Part shown: positions 7,436 to 17,200 of the stretch, one piece after another
Layout of the letters: the number at the start of each line of letters is the position of its first letter
How positions within the stretch are numbered: the first letter of the stretch is position 1
Assembly (NCBI GenBank): GCA_903858275.1
Contig: CAIOIC010000132.1
Location: 1 to 64,000, forward strand
Source: an uncultured Verrucomicrobia subdivision 3 bacterium
GTDB taxonomy: Bacteria; Verrucomicrobiota; Verrucomicrobiia; Limisphaerales; UBA11358
Direction of reading: 5' to 3'
Length of the DNA stretch: 64,000 bases
The notes under the pieces: model-generated
Database searches by the model: none
What the model saw: the letters and a program-made list of their open reading frames with translations, nothing else
What the model was told of the DNA's origin: nothing
Made by a program: the position numbers and the translations under genes

Positions 7436-9334
7436 ATGAAAAATCCCTTGTCCACAGCCACCCGACGGCACGGCTTTGCGCTGCTCGGGGTATTAATCAT
7501 GGCCGGAATCAGCATCGCCATCCTCGCCGGCATCATGTACCGCGGATACACCGTTTCCCTCCTCAACCAGCGGAACATCGATTACAACACCTGCTCCATC
7601 GCAGCAGAGGCGGCGGTGGAAAAAGTCTTCACGCGCATGGCCTGGGACTTTCAAAGCTACGGAGTGGCGGGGGTTACCACCCGGCTGTCCACTTATCAGG
7701 CATTTTATCCCACCGCCGCTGAAAACGCCTTTTGGGGCAACTTCGTATTTTCCGACGCGAACGGCCATGTGAACCAGACCTATGTCAGCCAGGTTGGCAC
7801 CTATAGCGGAGCGCTGCCTTCGGCTTACACCGGCTTGTTCACCTCCAACGCGCCGGTCTATCGCATCGTATCAAACGCGAAGCTGGCCACCTCCCAATAC
7901 AATGTCATCGGCACCGCGCAAGAGGATGTGCTGCTGGCGCTGGTGCCATTGACCACCTGGGCGATTTTTTACAACGGCCTGCTGGAGTTCACGCAGTGCG
8001 CCACCATGATCGTGAATGGCCGGGTTCAAGCCAACGGGCCGATTTATGTCGGCACCTCCGCCTCCCTGACCTTCAACAGCGGCGTGAGCACCACCGACAC
8101 TTTGACCGCCCCCTTCGTGGATGGTTTAACCTCGGGCTGGACCCCCGGAACCCCGAGCACCTGGCGCACCACCTTCAATGCCGTACCCAGCTACTCGGAG
8201 CATGTCCAAAGCGTCACGGTTTCGCTGAACATGACCAACTCCCATTTCCTGATCGACGTCCCGCCAGCCAACGAAGACCCGACATCCTCGGTGGGCCAGC
8301 AGCGGCTTTTTAATCAGGCGCAGATGGTGCTAATTGTCACCAACACTGCCAGCGGCCCGAATCCCACCGTGCAACTTAAACTGCAAAACAGTGTCAACGG
8401 CCAGGTGCCGGGCGGAGACCCCTCCCCGGTGATATTGACTTACACCAATGCCACGCCTGATTTTTTGCGCACCAACCTGCCCTTCCTGAGCCTGACCAAC
8501 TCGGCTTACGACCAGCGCGAGTATGACACCAATATCATCACCCAGATCAATGTGACAAATTTTGCGAATTGGATTGCCACCAATGACACCATCCAAGGCA
8601 AGCTGCCCTCCAGCGCGGGGGTTTATCCCACCATCCTTTACGTGGCCGACCGCCGCACCAACAGCGCCCGGCAACTGTCTTCAGTTCGCCTGGTGAACGG
8701 CGCCAGACTACCAGCCAACAACGGGCTGGGCTTTACGGTGGCCACCATGAACCCGCTCTATGTCCAGGGCAATTACAATGTGCAGACCGCCAGCAGCGCC
8801 GCCAATGCCTCCGCCGGCACCACCAACACCGCCAACACAGTGCCCGCCGCCTTATTGTCCGACTCGCTGACCGTTCTTTCCACCCACTGGTCGGATGCCG
8901 TCAGCTTTAGCTCCGTCTATACCACGGGCAATGCCAATTATACCGCCACGGACAACAACACCATCAACGCCGCCATCGTCACCGGCACCATGCCATCCAC
9001 CGGCACCAGCGGCACCACTTTCAGCGGCGGGGTCCACAACCTGCCACGGCTGCTGGAAGACTGGAGCAACAAAAACCTTTATTTGAACACCTCCATCCTG
9101 CGACTGTGGGACAGCAACATGGCCACGAACCAGTTCCGGAATCCCTATGGTTTCAGCCCTGCCCCGGTGAATGGCTATTACAACCCCCCCACCCGACGTT
9201 ACAGTTTTGACCAGAATTTTCTCAACTCCAGCAAGGTGCCGCCCGGCATTCCCGTCGCCCTCGTCCCCATCCGTTTTGCCTGGGTCACGCCGCCGCCAAA
9301 CACAATCAACTACACCAACTACCAGCACAATTAA
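7436..9334 (+). CDS. large PilX/GspK-like minor prepilin
   Basis: The N-terminus, RRHGFALLGVLIMAGISIAILAGIMYRGY, is a class III signal with a Gly-Phe cleavage site but no Glu at mature position 5, as is usual for PilX and GspK. At 632 residues the protein is about twice the length I expect for GspK and more than three times PilX. The extra length is a C-terminal Asn/Thr/Ser-rich, probably beta-structured, extracellular region ending NTINYTNYQHN. It completes the three-gene minor-prepilin set. By analogy with GspK, which caps the pseudopilus, the large domain would be displayed at the fibre tip. The sequence of the extension is not one I recognise. Confidence 0.75.
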   Translation: MKNPLSTATRRHGFALLGVLIMAGISIAILAGIMYRGYTVSLLNQRNIDYNTCSIAAEAAVEKVFTRMAWDFQSYGVAGVTTRLSTYQAFYPTAAENAFWGNFVFSDANGHVNQTYVSQVGTYSGALPSAYTGLFTSNAPVYRIVSNAKLATSQYNVIGTAQEDVLLALVPLTTWAIFYNGLLEFTQCATMIVNGRVQANGPIYVGTSASLTFNSGVSTTDTLTAPFVDGLTSGWTPGTPSTWRTTFNAVPSYSEHVQSVTVSLNMTNSHFLIDVPPANEDPTSSVGQQRLFNQAQMVLIVTNTASGPNPTVQLKLQNSVNGQVPGGDPSPVILTYTNATPDFLRTNLPFLSLTNSAYDQREYDTNIITQINVTNFANWIATNDTIQGKLPSSAGVYPTILYVADRRTNSARQLSSVRLVNGARLPANNGLGFTVATMNPLYVQGNYNVQTASSAANASAGTTNTANTVPAALLSDSLTVLSTHWSDAVSFSSVYTTGNANYTATDNNTINAAIVTGTMPSTGTSGTTFSGGVHNLPRLLEDWSNKNLYLNTSILRLWDSNMATNQFRNPYGFSPAPVNGYYNPPTRRYSFDQNFLNSSKVPPGIPVALVPIRFAWVTPPPNTINYTNYQHN

Positions 9335-9501
9335 CACCCTTGAAAGCACCAAGGCAAACCGCGCTTTCGTCGGTTTTGAATTTACGAAACGAAGCGTTTA
9401 CGCACAGGCAAAGCAGGCTTTTAGCATATCCTCCGCGCGCGGCGACATCACCGGATAACGAAGCATCTCCTTGCAGGAGAACAGAAAAATACAATTACGG
9501 C

Positions 9502-9529
9502 TTGCCATCATCTCAAACAGAGCTATAAA
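9502..9529 (+). promoter_or_regulatory. candidate internal promoter for pilMNOPQ
   Basis: TTGCCA is followed after 16 bases by TATAAA. The predicted transcription start falls at or just before the ATG of pilM at 9536, so the transcript would be almost leaderless. The 200-base gap after the PilX-like gene makes a separate promoter here plausible. Confidence 0.45.
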
Positions 9530-9535
9530 AACGAT

Positions 9536-10630
9536 ATGGTTTTGCAACTGCCAGCATTTCTCAAAGGCAATTCAAGGACACAGCGTGCTCAAATGATCGC
9601 GGTGGATCTGGGCAGCCGCACGACCAAGGCCGTCCTGCTCGAACGCCGCGGCGAAATTTACGCCCTGACACGCTACGCCATGCTGGACGCGCCCATCTTT
9701 GAGAAAAAAATCTCGCCGGAGCTGCTATCCGATCATCTGCACGCCGTGACCGAAGCTTTGGGCAACACCACCAAATATCTCACGATGTCCGTGGGCCTGG
9801 AGGATGCCATTGTGCGGCAGATAGAAATGCCGCAAATTCCGCTGGACGAAATGCGGCTGGTGCTGAAGGTCAACCACAAGAACTATCTGCAGCAGGATTT
9901 GCCCAACCATGTCTTTGACTGCTTCATCATTCCCCCGCGCCCGCTGCTACCCAACGAGAAGGGATTTGATTCGGCACGATCCAGCGGCAGCGCCCCGAAA
10001 TTCAAAGTGCTGGCGGCAGCCGCCAAGCAGCAATTGATAACCGACTACACGCGGGCGGCGAATCAGGCCGGCTTGACGGTGGATTGCATGATCCCGGGAA
10101 TCCTCGCCCCCATCAACACCCTGGAACGGGTATTGCCGGAAGTATTCGCCAATGAAACCGTGGCCCTGGTGGATGTCGGCTTCAAGAACACCTCCGTGTG
10201 CGTGCTGGATCGCAGCGAACTGGCCCTGACCCGCGTGGTGAACATCGGGGGGGACAAACTCACCGCCGGCCTGGCGGAAACGATGAACATCAGCTACGCC
10301 GAAGCCGAAGGCATCAAAGTGGGCATGGCCCCGGAAGTGGAATCCGCCTTGCAGATGCAGGTGATTCCGCTGGGCCGGGAAATTCGCGCGTCGCTGGACT
10401 TCTTTGAACACGAGAATGACCGGCCGGTGACCCAGGTTTATGTGAGCGGCGGGGCGGCCCGGTCGGAAATGATCATGCAGATGCTGCATTCGGAATTGAT
10501 GCTGGAATGCAAAACCTGGAATCCGACCGGCTTTCTGCAATTGGCCCTACCGGGCCAGCAGGCGGTGGAAATAGAACACGTGGGACCGCAACTGACGGTC
10601 GCCATCGGCGCCGCGCTAGCCGCCCTTTAA
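9536..10630 (+). CDS. pilM: type IV pilus assembly ATPase-fold protein PilM
   Basis: This 364-residue, actin-like protein has the phosphate-1 motif MIAVDLGSRTTKAVLLERRG at residues 20-39, a second nucleotide-binding segment VALVDVGFKNTSVCVLDRSE near residue 215, and a third, VYVSGGAARSEMIMQ, near residue 300. The order and spacing match PilM, which forms a cytoplasmic ring with the N-terminal tail of PilN. It begins 200 bases after the minor prepilins and is followed by the pilN-like gene after five bases. The alternative internal start at residue 20 would remove the PilM-type N-terminal extension, so the annotated start is kept. The leader may be nearly absent if the promoter at 9502 is used. 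Confidence 0.93.
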   Translation: MVLQLPAFLKGNSRTQRAQMIAVDLGSRTTKAVLLERRGEIYALTRYAMLDAPIFEKKISPELLSDHLHAVTEALGNTTKYLTMSVGLEDAIVRQIEMPQIPLDEMRLVLKVNHKNYLQQDLPNHVFDCFIIPPRPLLPNEKGFDSARSSGSAPKFKVLAAAAKQQLITDYTRAANQAGLTVDCMIPGILAPINTLERVLPEVFANETVALVDVGFKNTSVCVLDRSELALTRVVNIGGDKLTAGLAETMNISYAEAEGIKVGMAPEVESALQMQVIPLGREIRASLDFFEHENDRPVTQVYVSGGAARSEMIMQMLHSELMLECKTWNPTGFLQLALPGQQAVEIEHVGPQLTVAIGAALAAL

Positions 10631-10634
10631 GACT

Positions 10635-11306
10635 ATGCCCATACGAATCAATCTATTGGCCGAGGCGCTGGAAGAAGAGGACCTGCGCCGGAGAGACCCC
10701 GTGAAGCGCGCCATTTATGTGGGCGTGCTGCTGGCGGTGCTGGCCCTGGTGTGGTGGAGCTCAACCCTGGTTGAATACATGCTGACGCGCAGCGGCTACA
10801 ACCAGATTCAGTCGGAAATCAGCTCGCGCACCAACGAATACAGCGTGGTGCAAATCAGCCAGAAAAAAATCAATGACACGCAGAACCGGCTGGAGGCGCT
10901 TCATAAATACAACGCCGCCCGCTTTTTACAGGGCAACCTGCTGAACGCACTGCAGCATATCTATGTGCCCAACGTGCAAATGGTCCGCCTGCGGCTGGAC
11001 CAAATTTACACCCCGAACGCGGGAGTGGCCGCCAAAACCAACAGCTTTGGCATTGTGGCGGGACACCCGGCCACTTCGACCGAACGGAAGCTGCTGACCC
11101 TGGAAGCCAGAGACTTCAGTTCAAGCCCGGGGGAACAGGTCAACACCTTTAAAAACAATCTGGCCGTGCAGGCTTATTTCAGCACCAACCTGAGCGCCAC
11201 CAACGGCTTGAGGCTGTCCAGCCTCTCGCCAACGCAAATCTCGCCCGATATCAAGCCGTATGTCATTTTTTCAGTGGAATGCCGTTTTATAGATAAAACA
11301 CCATGA
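10635..11306 (+). CDS. pilN: PilN-like inner-membrane pilus assembly protein
   Basis: The 223-residue product begins MPIRINLLAEALEEEDLRRR; the INLL motif is the conserved PilN N-terminus that docks into PilM. A single membrane helix follows at about residues 30-50 (AIYVGVLLAVLALVWWSSTLV), then a coiled segment (SEISSRTNEYSVVQISQKKINDTQNRLEALH) and a periplasmic ferredoxin-like portion. It overlaps the pilO-like gene by four bases. Together with PilO it should form the periplasmic alignment complex linking PilM to the secretin through PilP. Sequence similarity beyond the INLL motif and topology is weak, which is normal for PilN. Confidence 0.85.
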   Translation: MPIRINLLAEALEEEDLRRRDPVKRAIYVGVLLAVLALVWWSSTLVEYMLTRSGYNQIQSEISSRTNEYSVVQISQKKINDTQNRLEALHKYNAARFLQGNLLNALQHIYVPNVQMVRLRLDQIYTPNAGVAAKTNSFGIVAGHPATSTERKLLTLEARDFSSSPGEQVNTFKNNLAVQAYFSTNLSATNGLRLSSLSPTQISPDIKPYVIFSVECRFIDKTP

Positions 11307-11878
11307 AACGCCTACCTCCAGCCAAACGGAACATGCTGATCGTCGTGGCGGCCGCCACACTGGCAATGATTGGCTTGATTTACCTCTTTTTGATTCTGCC
11401 GCAAAACGAAAAGAACACCAAGCTGGCCACGGACACCAAAAACGCCAAGGCCAAATGGGAACAATACAAGACGGTGATCAAACAGGCGAGCGCCACGGCA
11501 AAAAATCTGGAAGAAATCTCCGCGGAGCTAAGCCGCACCGAAAAAGACATCGCCTCCGGCGACGTTTATTCGTGGACTTACGACACCATCCGCCGATTCA
11601 AAGCGGATTACCATCTGGAAATCCCCAGCGTGGGCCAGCCCATTCTGGGCGAGGTTGACCTGCTGCCGGGCATTCCCTACAAGCAGGTCAAGATCACGCT
11701 GAATGGCACCGGGTATTTTCATGACATCGGCAAGTTTTTGGCGGATTTTGAAAACACTTTTCCGCACATGCGGATCGTCGGCTTGCAACTTGATCCCGCA
11801 CCGAGCCCATCCGGAGGCGCCTCGGAAAAACTGGCTTTCCGCACGGATGTGGTGGTGCTGGTAAAACCCAACCCTTGA
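11303..11878 (+). CDS. pilO: PilO-like inner-membrane pilus assembly protein
   Basis: This 191-residue protein has one N-terminal membrane helix (MLIVVAAATLAMIGLIYLFLILPQ, about residues 11-34), a coiled-coil-prone stretch (residues 35-80) and a C-terminal ferredoxin-like domain including YKQVKITLNGTGYFHDIGKFLADFENTFPHMRI, the classic PilO/GspM 'l.G.y..l..Fl..len.pr.v.v' pattern. It overlaps the pilN-like gene by four bases and the pilP-like gene by four, so these are translationally coupled. It should pair with PilN in the inner-membrane alignment complex. The gene symbol is assigned from position, topology and the C-terminal pattern. Confidence 0.85.
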   Translation: MKRLPPAKRNMLIVVAAATLAMIGLIYLFLILPQNEKNTKLATDTKNAKAKWEQYKTVIKQASATAKNLEEISAELSRTEKDIASGDVYSWTYDTIRRFKADYHLEIPSVGQPILGEVDLLPGIPYKQVKITLNGTGYFHDIGKFLADFENTFPHMRIVGLQLDPAPSPSGGASEKLAFRTDVVVLVKPNP

Positions 11879-12357
11879 ACAACGTGAAAACCCTGGCGAA
11901 ATATTTTTGGGCAATGGCGGGCGGCGCGGCCCTGCTGCAGACCGCGCTTGGCGCAACCGACAAGACCGCCCCCGCCAAAAACACCCCAGCCAAACCCGCG
12001 CTGACCAAGCCGGCGGCACCCAAAGCGGCCCCGGTACGGTCCGTGTTTGTGATGCCCACCAATGCCCGGGAAGGCCGCGACCCGTTTTTTCCGGAATCAC
12101 CCCGGCCGTTTGAAGCCGCCACCGCCGCCGCCACCCGCAATGTGGTGGAAGCCAGCTCGCTGGTTTGCAAGGGCGTGCTCGGCACCCCGGGACAGTTCGT
12201 AGCCATCATCAACAATCATGCTTTCGCGGTGGGCGACGAAGGCGAAGTCAAAACAGCGGGCGGACGCGTGCGGATCCGGTGCGTTGAAATCCGGAAAAAT
12301 CTGGTATCCATTGAAATCAACGGCCAGCGCCGCGATCTGAACATTGAAGCCCGCTGA
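11875..12357 (+). CDS. PilP-like periplasmic protein
   Basis: The frame opens with TTG at 11875, overlapping the pilO stop, or GTG at 11884. Both give a product near 160 residues with an N-terminal hydrophobic segment (about residues 8-26), then an Ala/Lys/Pro-rich linker (residues 28-52, TDKTAPAKNTPAKPALTKPA) and a small C-terminal domain. The motif GRDPFFP near residue 68 matches the 'rDPF' signature of PilP, and the domain after it (LVCKGVLGTPGQFVAIINNHAFAVGDEGEV) looks like the PilP beta-sandwich. A lipobox cysteine is not obvious, so it may be anchored by its helix. It would link PilN/PilO to the secretin encoded next. Confidence 0.75.
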   Translation: MNNVKTLAKYFWAMAGGAALLQTALGATDKTAPAKNTPAKPALTKPAAPKAAPVRSVFVMPTNAREGRDPFFPESPRPFEAATAAATRNVVEASSLVCKGVLGTPGQFVAIINNHAFAVGDEGEVKTAGGRVRIRCVEIRKNLVSIEINGQRRDLNIEAR

Positions 12358-12439
12358 AAAGAAAACAGTTGCCATAACCGATAATATAAACAGAATTTGA
12401 ATCAAGGAGCGGAACCAGACAAATCAACCCAAACGAGCC

Positions 12440-14263
12440 ATGAAAAAAATCGCCATCATCATCCTGCTCGCCGGACTGACCAGCTTACTGGCAGCCAAGG
12501 CGCAAACCAATGCCGGCACCGTCACGCCGCCGGCTGAAGCCAACGCCCTGGCAGCGCCCGTCACCCAAGTTCCCGCCGTGCCCGGCACCAACCCGACGGC
12601 AGTGGAACTGGCCCCGGCCCCGCTGCCAGCCGCGACCACCAATGAGGTTGCGACCACGCCCGGCACCAACACCGTCCCAACCGCCGCCGCACCAACGGCT
12701 CCCGCCGGCACCAATTCCCCAGCCGCCGCCAGCGCGCCGGTGATTCCGTTGATTCATTTCTCGGATGTGCCCATTACCACGGCCATTGAAAGTCTGGCGC
12801 GGCAAGCCGGCATCAATTACATGCTCGATCCCAAGATTGGCTATGGGCTTCCGGATGCCAACGGCCAGATCAAGAGCGAGCCGCAGCTGTCCATTCGCTG
12901 GGAAGCCATCACCGCCGAAAACGCCCTGATGGCGCTGCTGGACAACTACGGCATGCAACTGGTCCGCAACAAGAACACCACCATTGCCCGCATCTCGCTC
13001 AAAGATCCCCTGGCTCCGCCACCGCTGGTCACCCGGGTGGTGCAGTTGAAATATGCCAGCACCACCAACATGGTGGACGCCATCCAGTCGGTCCTCACCG
13101 ACAAGCGCAGCAAAGTTCTCCCCGACAGCCGCACCAGCCAGATTGTGGTATCAGCCACGGAGCCGGAGCAAACCTCGGTGGACACGTTGATTGCCCAGCT
13201 TGACAAGCCAACCAAGCAAGTGCTCATTGAAGCCCGCTTTGTTGAAATCCAGAGCAATCCCCAAACCTCCAAAGGCATAGACTGGTCCGGAACGCTGGCT
13301 GGCCAAAATGTCAGCTTTGGCAATGGGGTAACGGGAGCTAAATCCACTTCCTCTGGTAGCTCCGGAGGTTCAAGCACAATTTCTGGCACAACCACATCCT
13401 TGCCGGGCACCCCGGTCACGACCACCTTTGGCGGACACACCATTACCACCACCCCGGAATCCAGCAGCGCGACCGTTTTGAGTTCACTCGTCCAAGGTTC
13501 CACCCAACCCGGTGGCGTTTCTTGGAACACATTAAGCGGATTGTCACCGGCCATTGGTTTTCTCAACGCCGATGGCGTGCAGGCGGTGATTTCCTTCCTG
13601 AACGTCTCCAAGGATGCCCGGACCATCTCCACTCCCCGCCTCGTGACTTTGGACAACCAGCTGGCCCGCATCAGCGTCACGCGGGGCATTCCGGTGATCA
13701 ATGTCTCCGCTGGCACCGTTCAAACGGCGGGCGGATCTTCCGTAACCTACAGCAATGTCGGCACCGTTCTGGAAGTGACTCCGCGCATCTCCGCCAATGA
13801 CTTCATCTGGCTTAAAGTCGTTCCTGAAATTTCGGTCAATCCCGGCGACAGCACGCGGGTCATTGGCGGCCAAATATATTCCGCCCCGCTGTTTGATTGC
13901 CGCAAAATTGAAACCCAGGTGCTCATCCCGAATGCCAACACGCTCGTCATGGGCGGATTGGTCAACGATAGTCCGTCTTCACAATCCAGCAAGGTTCCGC
14001 TCCTGGGCGACATACCGTATCTGGGCTATGCCTTCCGGAGCGAGACCAAGAGCTTGAACAAGCAAAATCTGATCATCTTCATCACGCCAACCATCGTCAA
14101 AGACAACGACTTTCAGCCAAACTCGAGCGACTATTTAAGCACCGCTCCGAACAGTGCCGATCTAAAATCTCCGGTCAAGTTCAACCCGAATTCCTCGTGG
14201 GACACCACGAAAACTCCCGACTGGAGCAACCCTTCGAACTCCAAGCCGGCGGGTAAACAGTAA
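12440..14263 (+). CDS. pilQ: type IV pilus secretin PilQ
   Basis: The 607-residue product has a signal peptide (MKKIAIIILLAGLTSLLAAKA) and a 75-residue Ala/Pro/Thr linker. An N0/STN-like domain follows (FSDVPITTAIESLARQAGIN..., residues 108-190), then a NolW/N-type domain (VTRVVQLKYASTTNMVDAIQ...). The secretin domain ends with the family signature KVPLLGDIPYLGYAFRSETK near residue 515. It is shorter than classic PilQ because no AMIN domains are visible. A Gly/Ser/Thr-rich stretch of about 65 residues (roughly 290-355) is inserted at the start of the secretin domain. It should form the outer-membrane gated pore for the pilus. It is separated from the pilP-like gene by 82 bases, with a weak GGAG-type site upstream. 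Confidence 0.92.
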   Translation: MKKIAIIILLAGLTSLLAAKAQTNAGTVTPPAEANALAAPVTQVPAVPGTNPTAVELAPAPLPAATTNEVATTPGTNTVPTAAAPTAPAGTNSPAAASAPVIPLIHFSDVPITTAIESLARQAGINYMLDPKIGYGLPDANGQIKSEPQLSIRWEAITAENALMALLDNYGMQLVRNKNTTIARISLKDPLAPPPLVTRVVQLKYASTTNMVDAIQSVLTDKRSKVLPDSRTSQIVVSATEPEQTSVDTLIAQLDKPTKQVLIEARFVEIQSNPQTSKGIDWSGTLAGQNVSFGNGVTGAKSTSSGSSGGSSTISGTTTSLPGTPVTTTFGGHTITTTPESSSATVLSSLVQGSTQPGGVSWNTLSGLSPAIGFLNADGVQAVISFLNVSKDARTISTPRLVTLDNQLARISVTRGIPVINVSAGTVQTAGGSSVTYSNVGTVLEVTPRISANDFIWLKVVPEISVNPGDSTRVIGGQIYSAPLFDCRKIETQVLIPNANTLVMGGLVNDSPSSQSSKVPLLGDIPYLGYAFRSETKSLNKQNLIIFITPTIVKDNDFQPNSSDYLSTAPNSADLKSPVKFNPNSSWDTTKTPDWSNPSNSKPAGKQ

Positions 14264-14290
14264 ATATTCACCTGTAACACCTGATTATTT

Positions 14291-17200
14291 ATGAAAACCG
14301 CAACCCTCAATCGTGTGTGGCGGATTGCCTGTCGGGCACAGGTTCTGCGGGCAGGTATTGCTGTCACGACAGCCTTCATTTGCTTATTATCGGCAACGCA
14401 TCTGTTAGCAATGCCCACGGTAGCATGGCTTAGCGGCGGACCAAATACTGGTTACCTAGACGGTATTGGATACGTGAATGGCGACATCACCCTCGAAGCG
14501 GAATATCACACACCTTGTGGTATCGCAGTTGATCAATCCGGTAATTTCATTCTGGTAGCCGACCGGGACAACAATGCCGTTCGCGTGCTTCAGCTTGACA
14601 TCAACACCACCGCTACGCTTCTGACTACAACCAACTACGTTCCAGTAACTAATCTATTCAACAAACCGGTTGGTGTCGCGATTGATAATTATTACAACAT
14701 CTTTGTTCTTAATTACGCCAAGGGAACCAATGGATATGTTATACAATTCGACTATAACGGCGAATTGGTAGCCACCAACCTCACCAAATTAACTAATGCT
14801 GCTGGAATCGCGCTGGACTTTTCTGGAAACATATATGTTACGGCTAGCAACCGGGTTTTCAAAGTTACGCCCAGCGGTGTCAGCAATGTTGTCGCCACCA
14901 TACCTGGAGCCACCTTGCAAGGGATTGCCGTCAAACATACCAGCGGATTGCTTGCCGTCTGCGACTCCGCCCAAAACGGAGTTTACCTCATCAACCCCAT
15001 CAGTGGTGTCGTCACCACCAATGCCGGGTTCCATGGCGCTGGTGATTTTATTACCGTTGGCAACACCTCAATCAGTAACTCTGCCAAATTTTTTCAACCC
15101 ACCGGCATAGCCGCAACGGGCGATGGAACCCTGATTGTTGCCGATTACGGAAACAACCGAGTAAAGGCCGTGCGGAACGATGGCTCAGTAACAAATATTT
15201 ACGGCGTCAAATCCGATTATTGGATCGACCCATATAAAGGATGGATGGATGGAAAAGTTGCACTTCCTGATAATTACGGCGGCGTTGCCGCCCGTCAGCC
15301 CAATGGTGTGACCATAGCACAAGACGGCACGGTTTATGTCACGGAAGATTACTACCACATCATCCGCAAAGTAACTGGCACCGGCTTGATTCCCCCGCCG
15401 CTCCCGCCGCCCCCACCGCCAGCGGCTCCAACTATCCTGACCATCACCGCCAGCTACGTCACCCTCAATAATGGACAGGTAAGTTTGACTTGGACAGCGG
15501 TGCCCACGGCCACGAATTACATCGTCAAACGCTCGCAGTCGAGCGGAACTGAAAGCCCGATTACCACCACTGGCGGCACAATCTTCACTGATACCAACGT
15601 CATCAACGGGAACACCTATTACTATGTTGTTTCCGCCGTGAACGCCGGCGGCGAAGGCCCCAACTCGGCTGAAGCCAGCATCATGGTGCCGCTGCCGCCC
15701 GTGCCCGACCCGCAAATTGGTTATGTGGAATTCCCGCCCCCGCTTTTTACTTCCGTCTTTCACCCGGTATCCGTGTCTGGCGTTACCTTCAACAATGACA
15801 AACCAATTGTAATTATTGGGACTACCGGAAGTCATACCTATTATAATTATTCGAACACTCCGTCGGTAATCAATGTGCCCGATCCCACGTCAGGTTCTCC
15901 TGAAATTCTAGAGGGCTATGCAGATGGTAATTATGCCCTTTCACCGAATTGGACGGTTAATCAGATCAAGCCGAACCTTGGCATCAAGGCCATCGGCATG
16001 CAAGCCGGTCATTCCAACAGCGCCGTGGTTTCTGCGTTGTTCCAATTTGTAACCGCCAACCCCGTCATCAACGACATCGGCAATGGTGCCGGCGGGTTTA
16101 ACATCAGCGACATAACCGCCGGAGCCCATCTGTATTTCACCCTGGATGGATCCGATCCTTCCTCCACAAACTACGCCGCCAATGGCGACTTGGGGGTGGC
16201 TCCTGCCTCGAATCAATGGTCCAATGTCACCTTCCCCATTACGAGCAACACTTTGTTCAAGGTTCGCGCCTTCAAAGACAATTACCAGCCCAGCTCCATT
16301 GTCAGCAACCTGTTCACCCTTGCCGGCACACGCTACACGGCCATCACCTTCGGCAAGCCCTTTGGCGAACCGCACAGCGCCTTTGTCGCCCGTCCGGGCC
16401 AGTATTTCTATGCGCCGGTGACGCTGCAATTGCTGCCGGGCTTCGACAAAATGTATAGCCTGCAATTCAATGTGGCGGTCACCAACGGATACACCAATAT
16501 CATCAATGGCGCGGCCATTCCGCCGGTCGTAAACGGAGACGGCATTAATTTCCGCTCCATGCTGATGACGCAGGTCGAACCGGCTGAAGGGCTTTATTTT
16601 CCGCCGGCCGACGGCCAATGGTATTTGCCGATTCCCATGTTAATTTCCACGAACAATCTTGGCTCATCGGTGTTTTTAAACAGCACAAACAATCTCCTCG
16701 GGGTTGGCTGGTTATATCGAACCGGGTTTAAATACAAATCGTCGGATACCAACGGCGTCGTTTATCTTGATTTCGACACCGCCAAGCAGGACTTGATCAA
16801 CTCTTCGATTGCCCATGACACTTTGTTCAGCAAAGCCGCCGGAGTGGTGCTGGCCGGGGCCTATTCATTCCACGTGCCGGCAGGCGCCAATATCGGCGAC
16901 CAATATTTCATCCAGCTTGGCAGCCCCTCGGCCACCGCCGACGGCGTGGGCGCACCGGGTGCGAATATTACCATTGCAGCACCAGCCTTGAGCCAGGCGG
17001 TGACCGTGGGTGCGCCGGCATATGTGGTTGGCGATGCCGCCCCGTTCCACTGGTTTAATGCCGGAGATTTCGGCAATACCAACCTGGACAATTCCGACGT
17101 CATGCAGGTCTATCAAGCAGGCATCCTGGTCGATGTAAACGGGAATGGAATCAACATGCCACCAACCAATTCCGACATGTATCTGGCCATGGATTCATCC

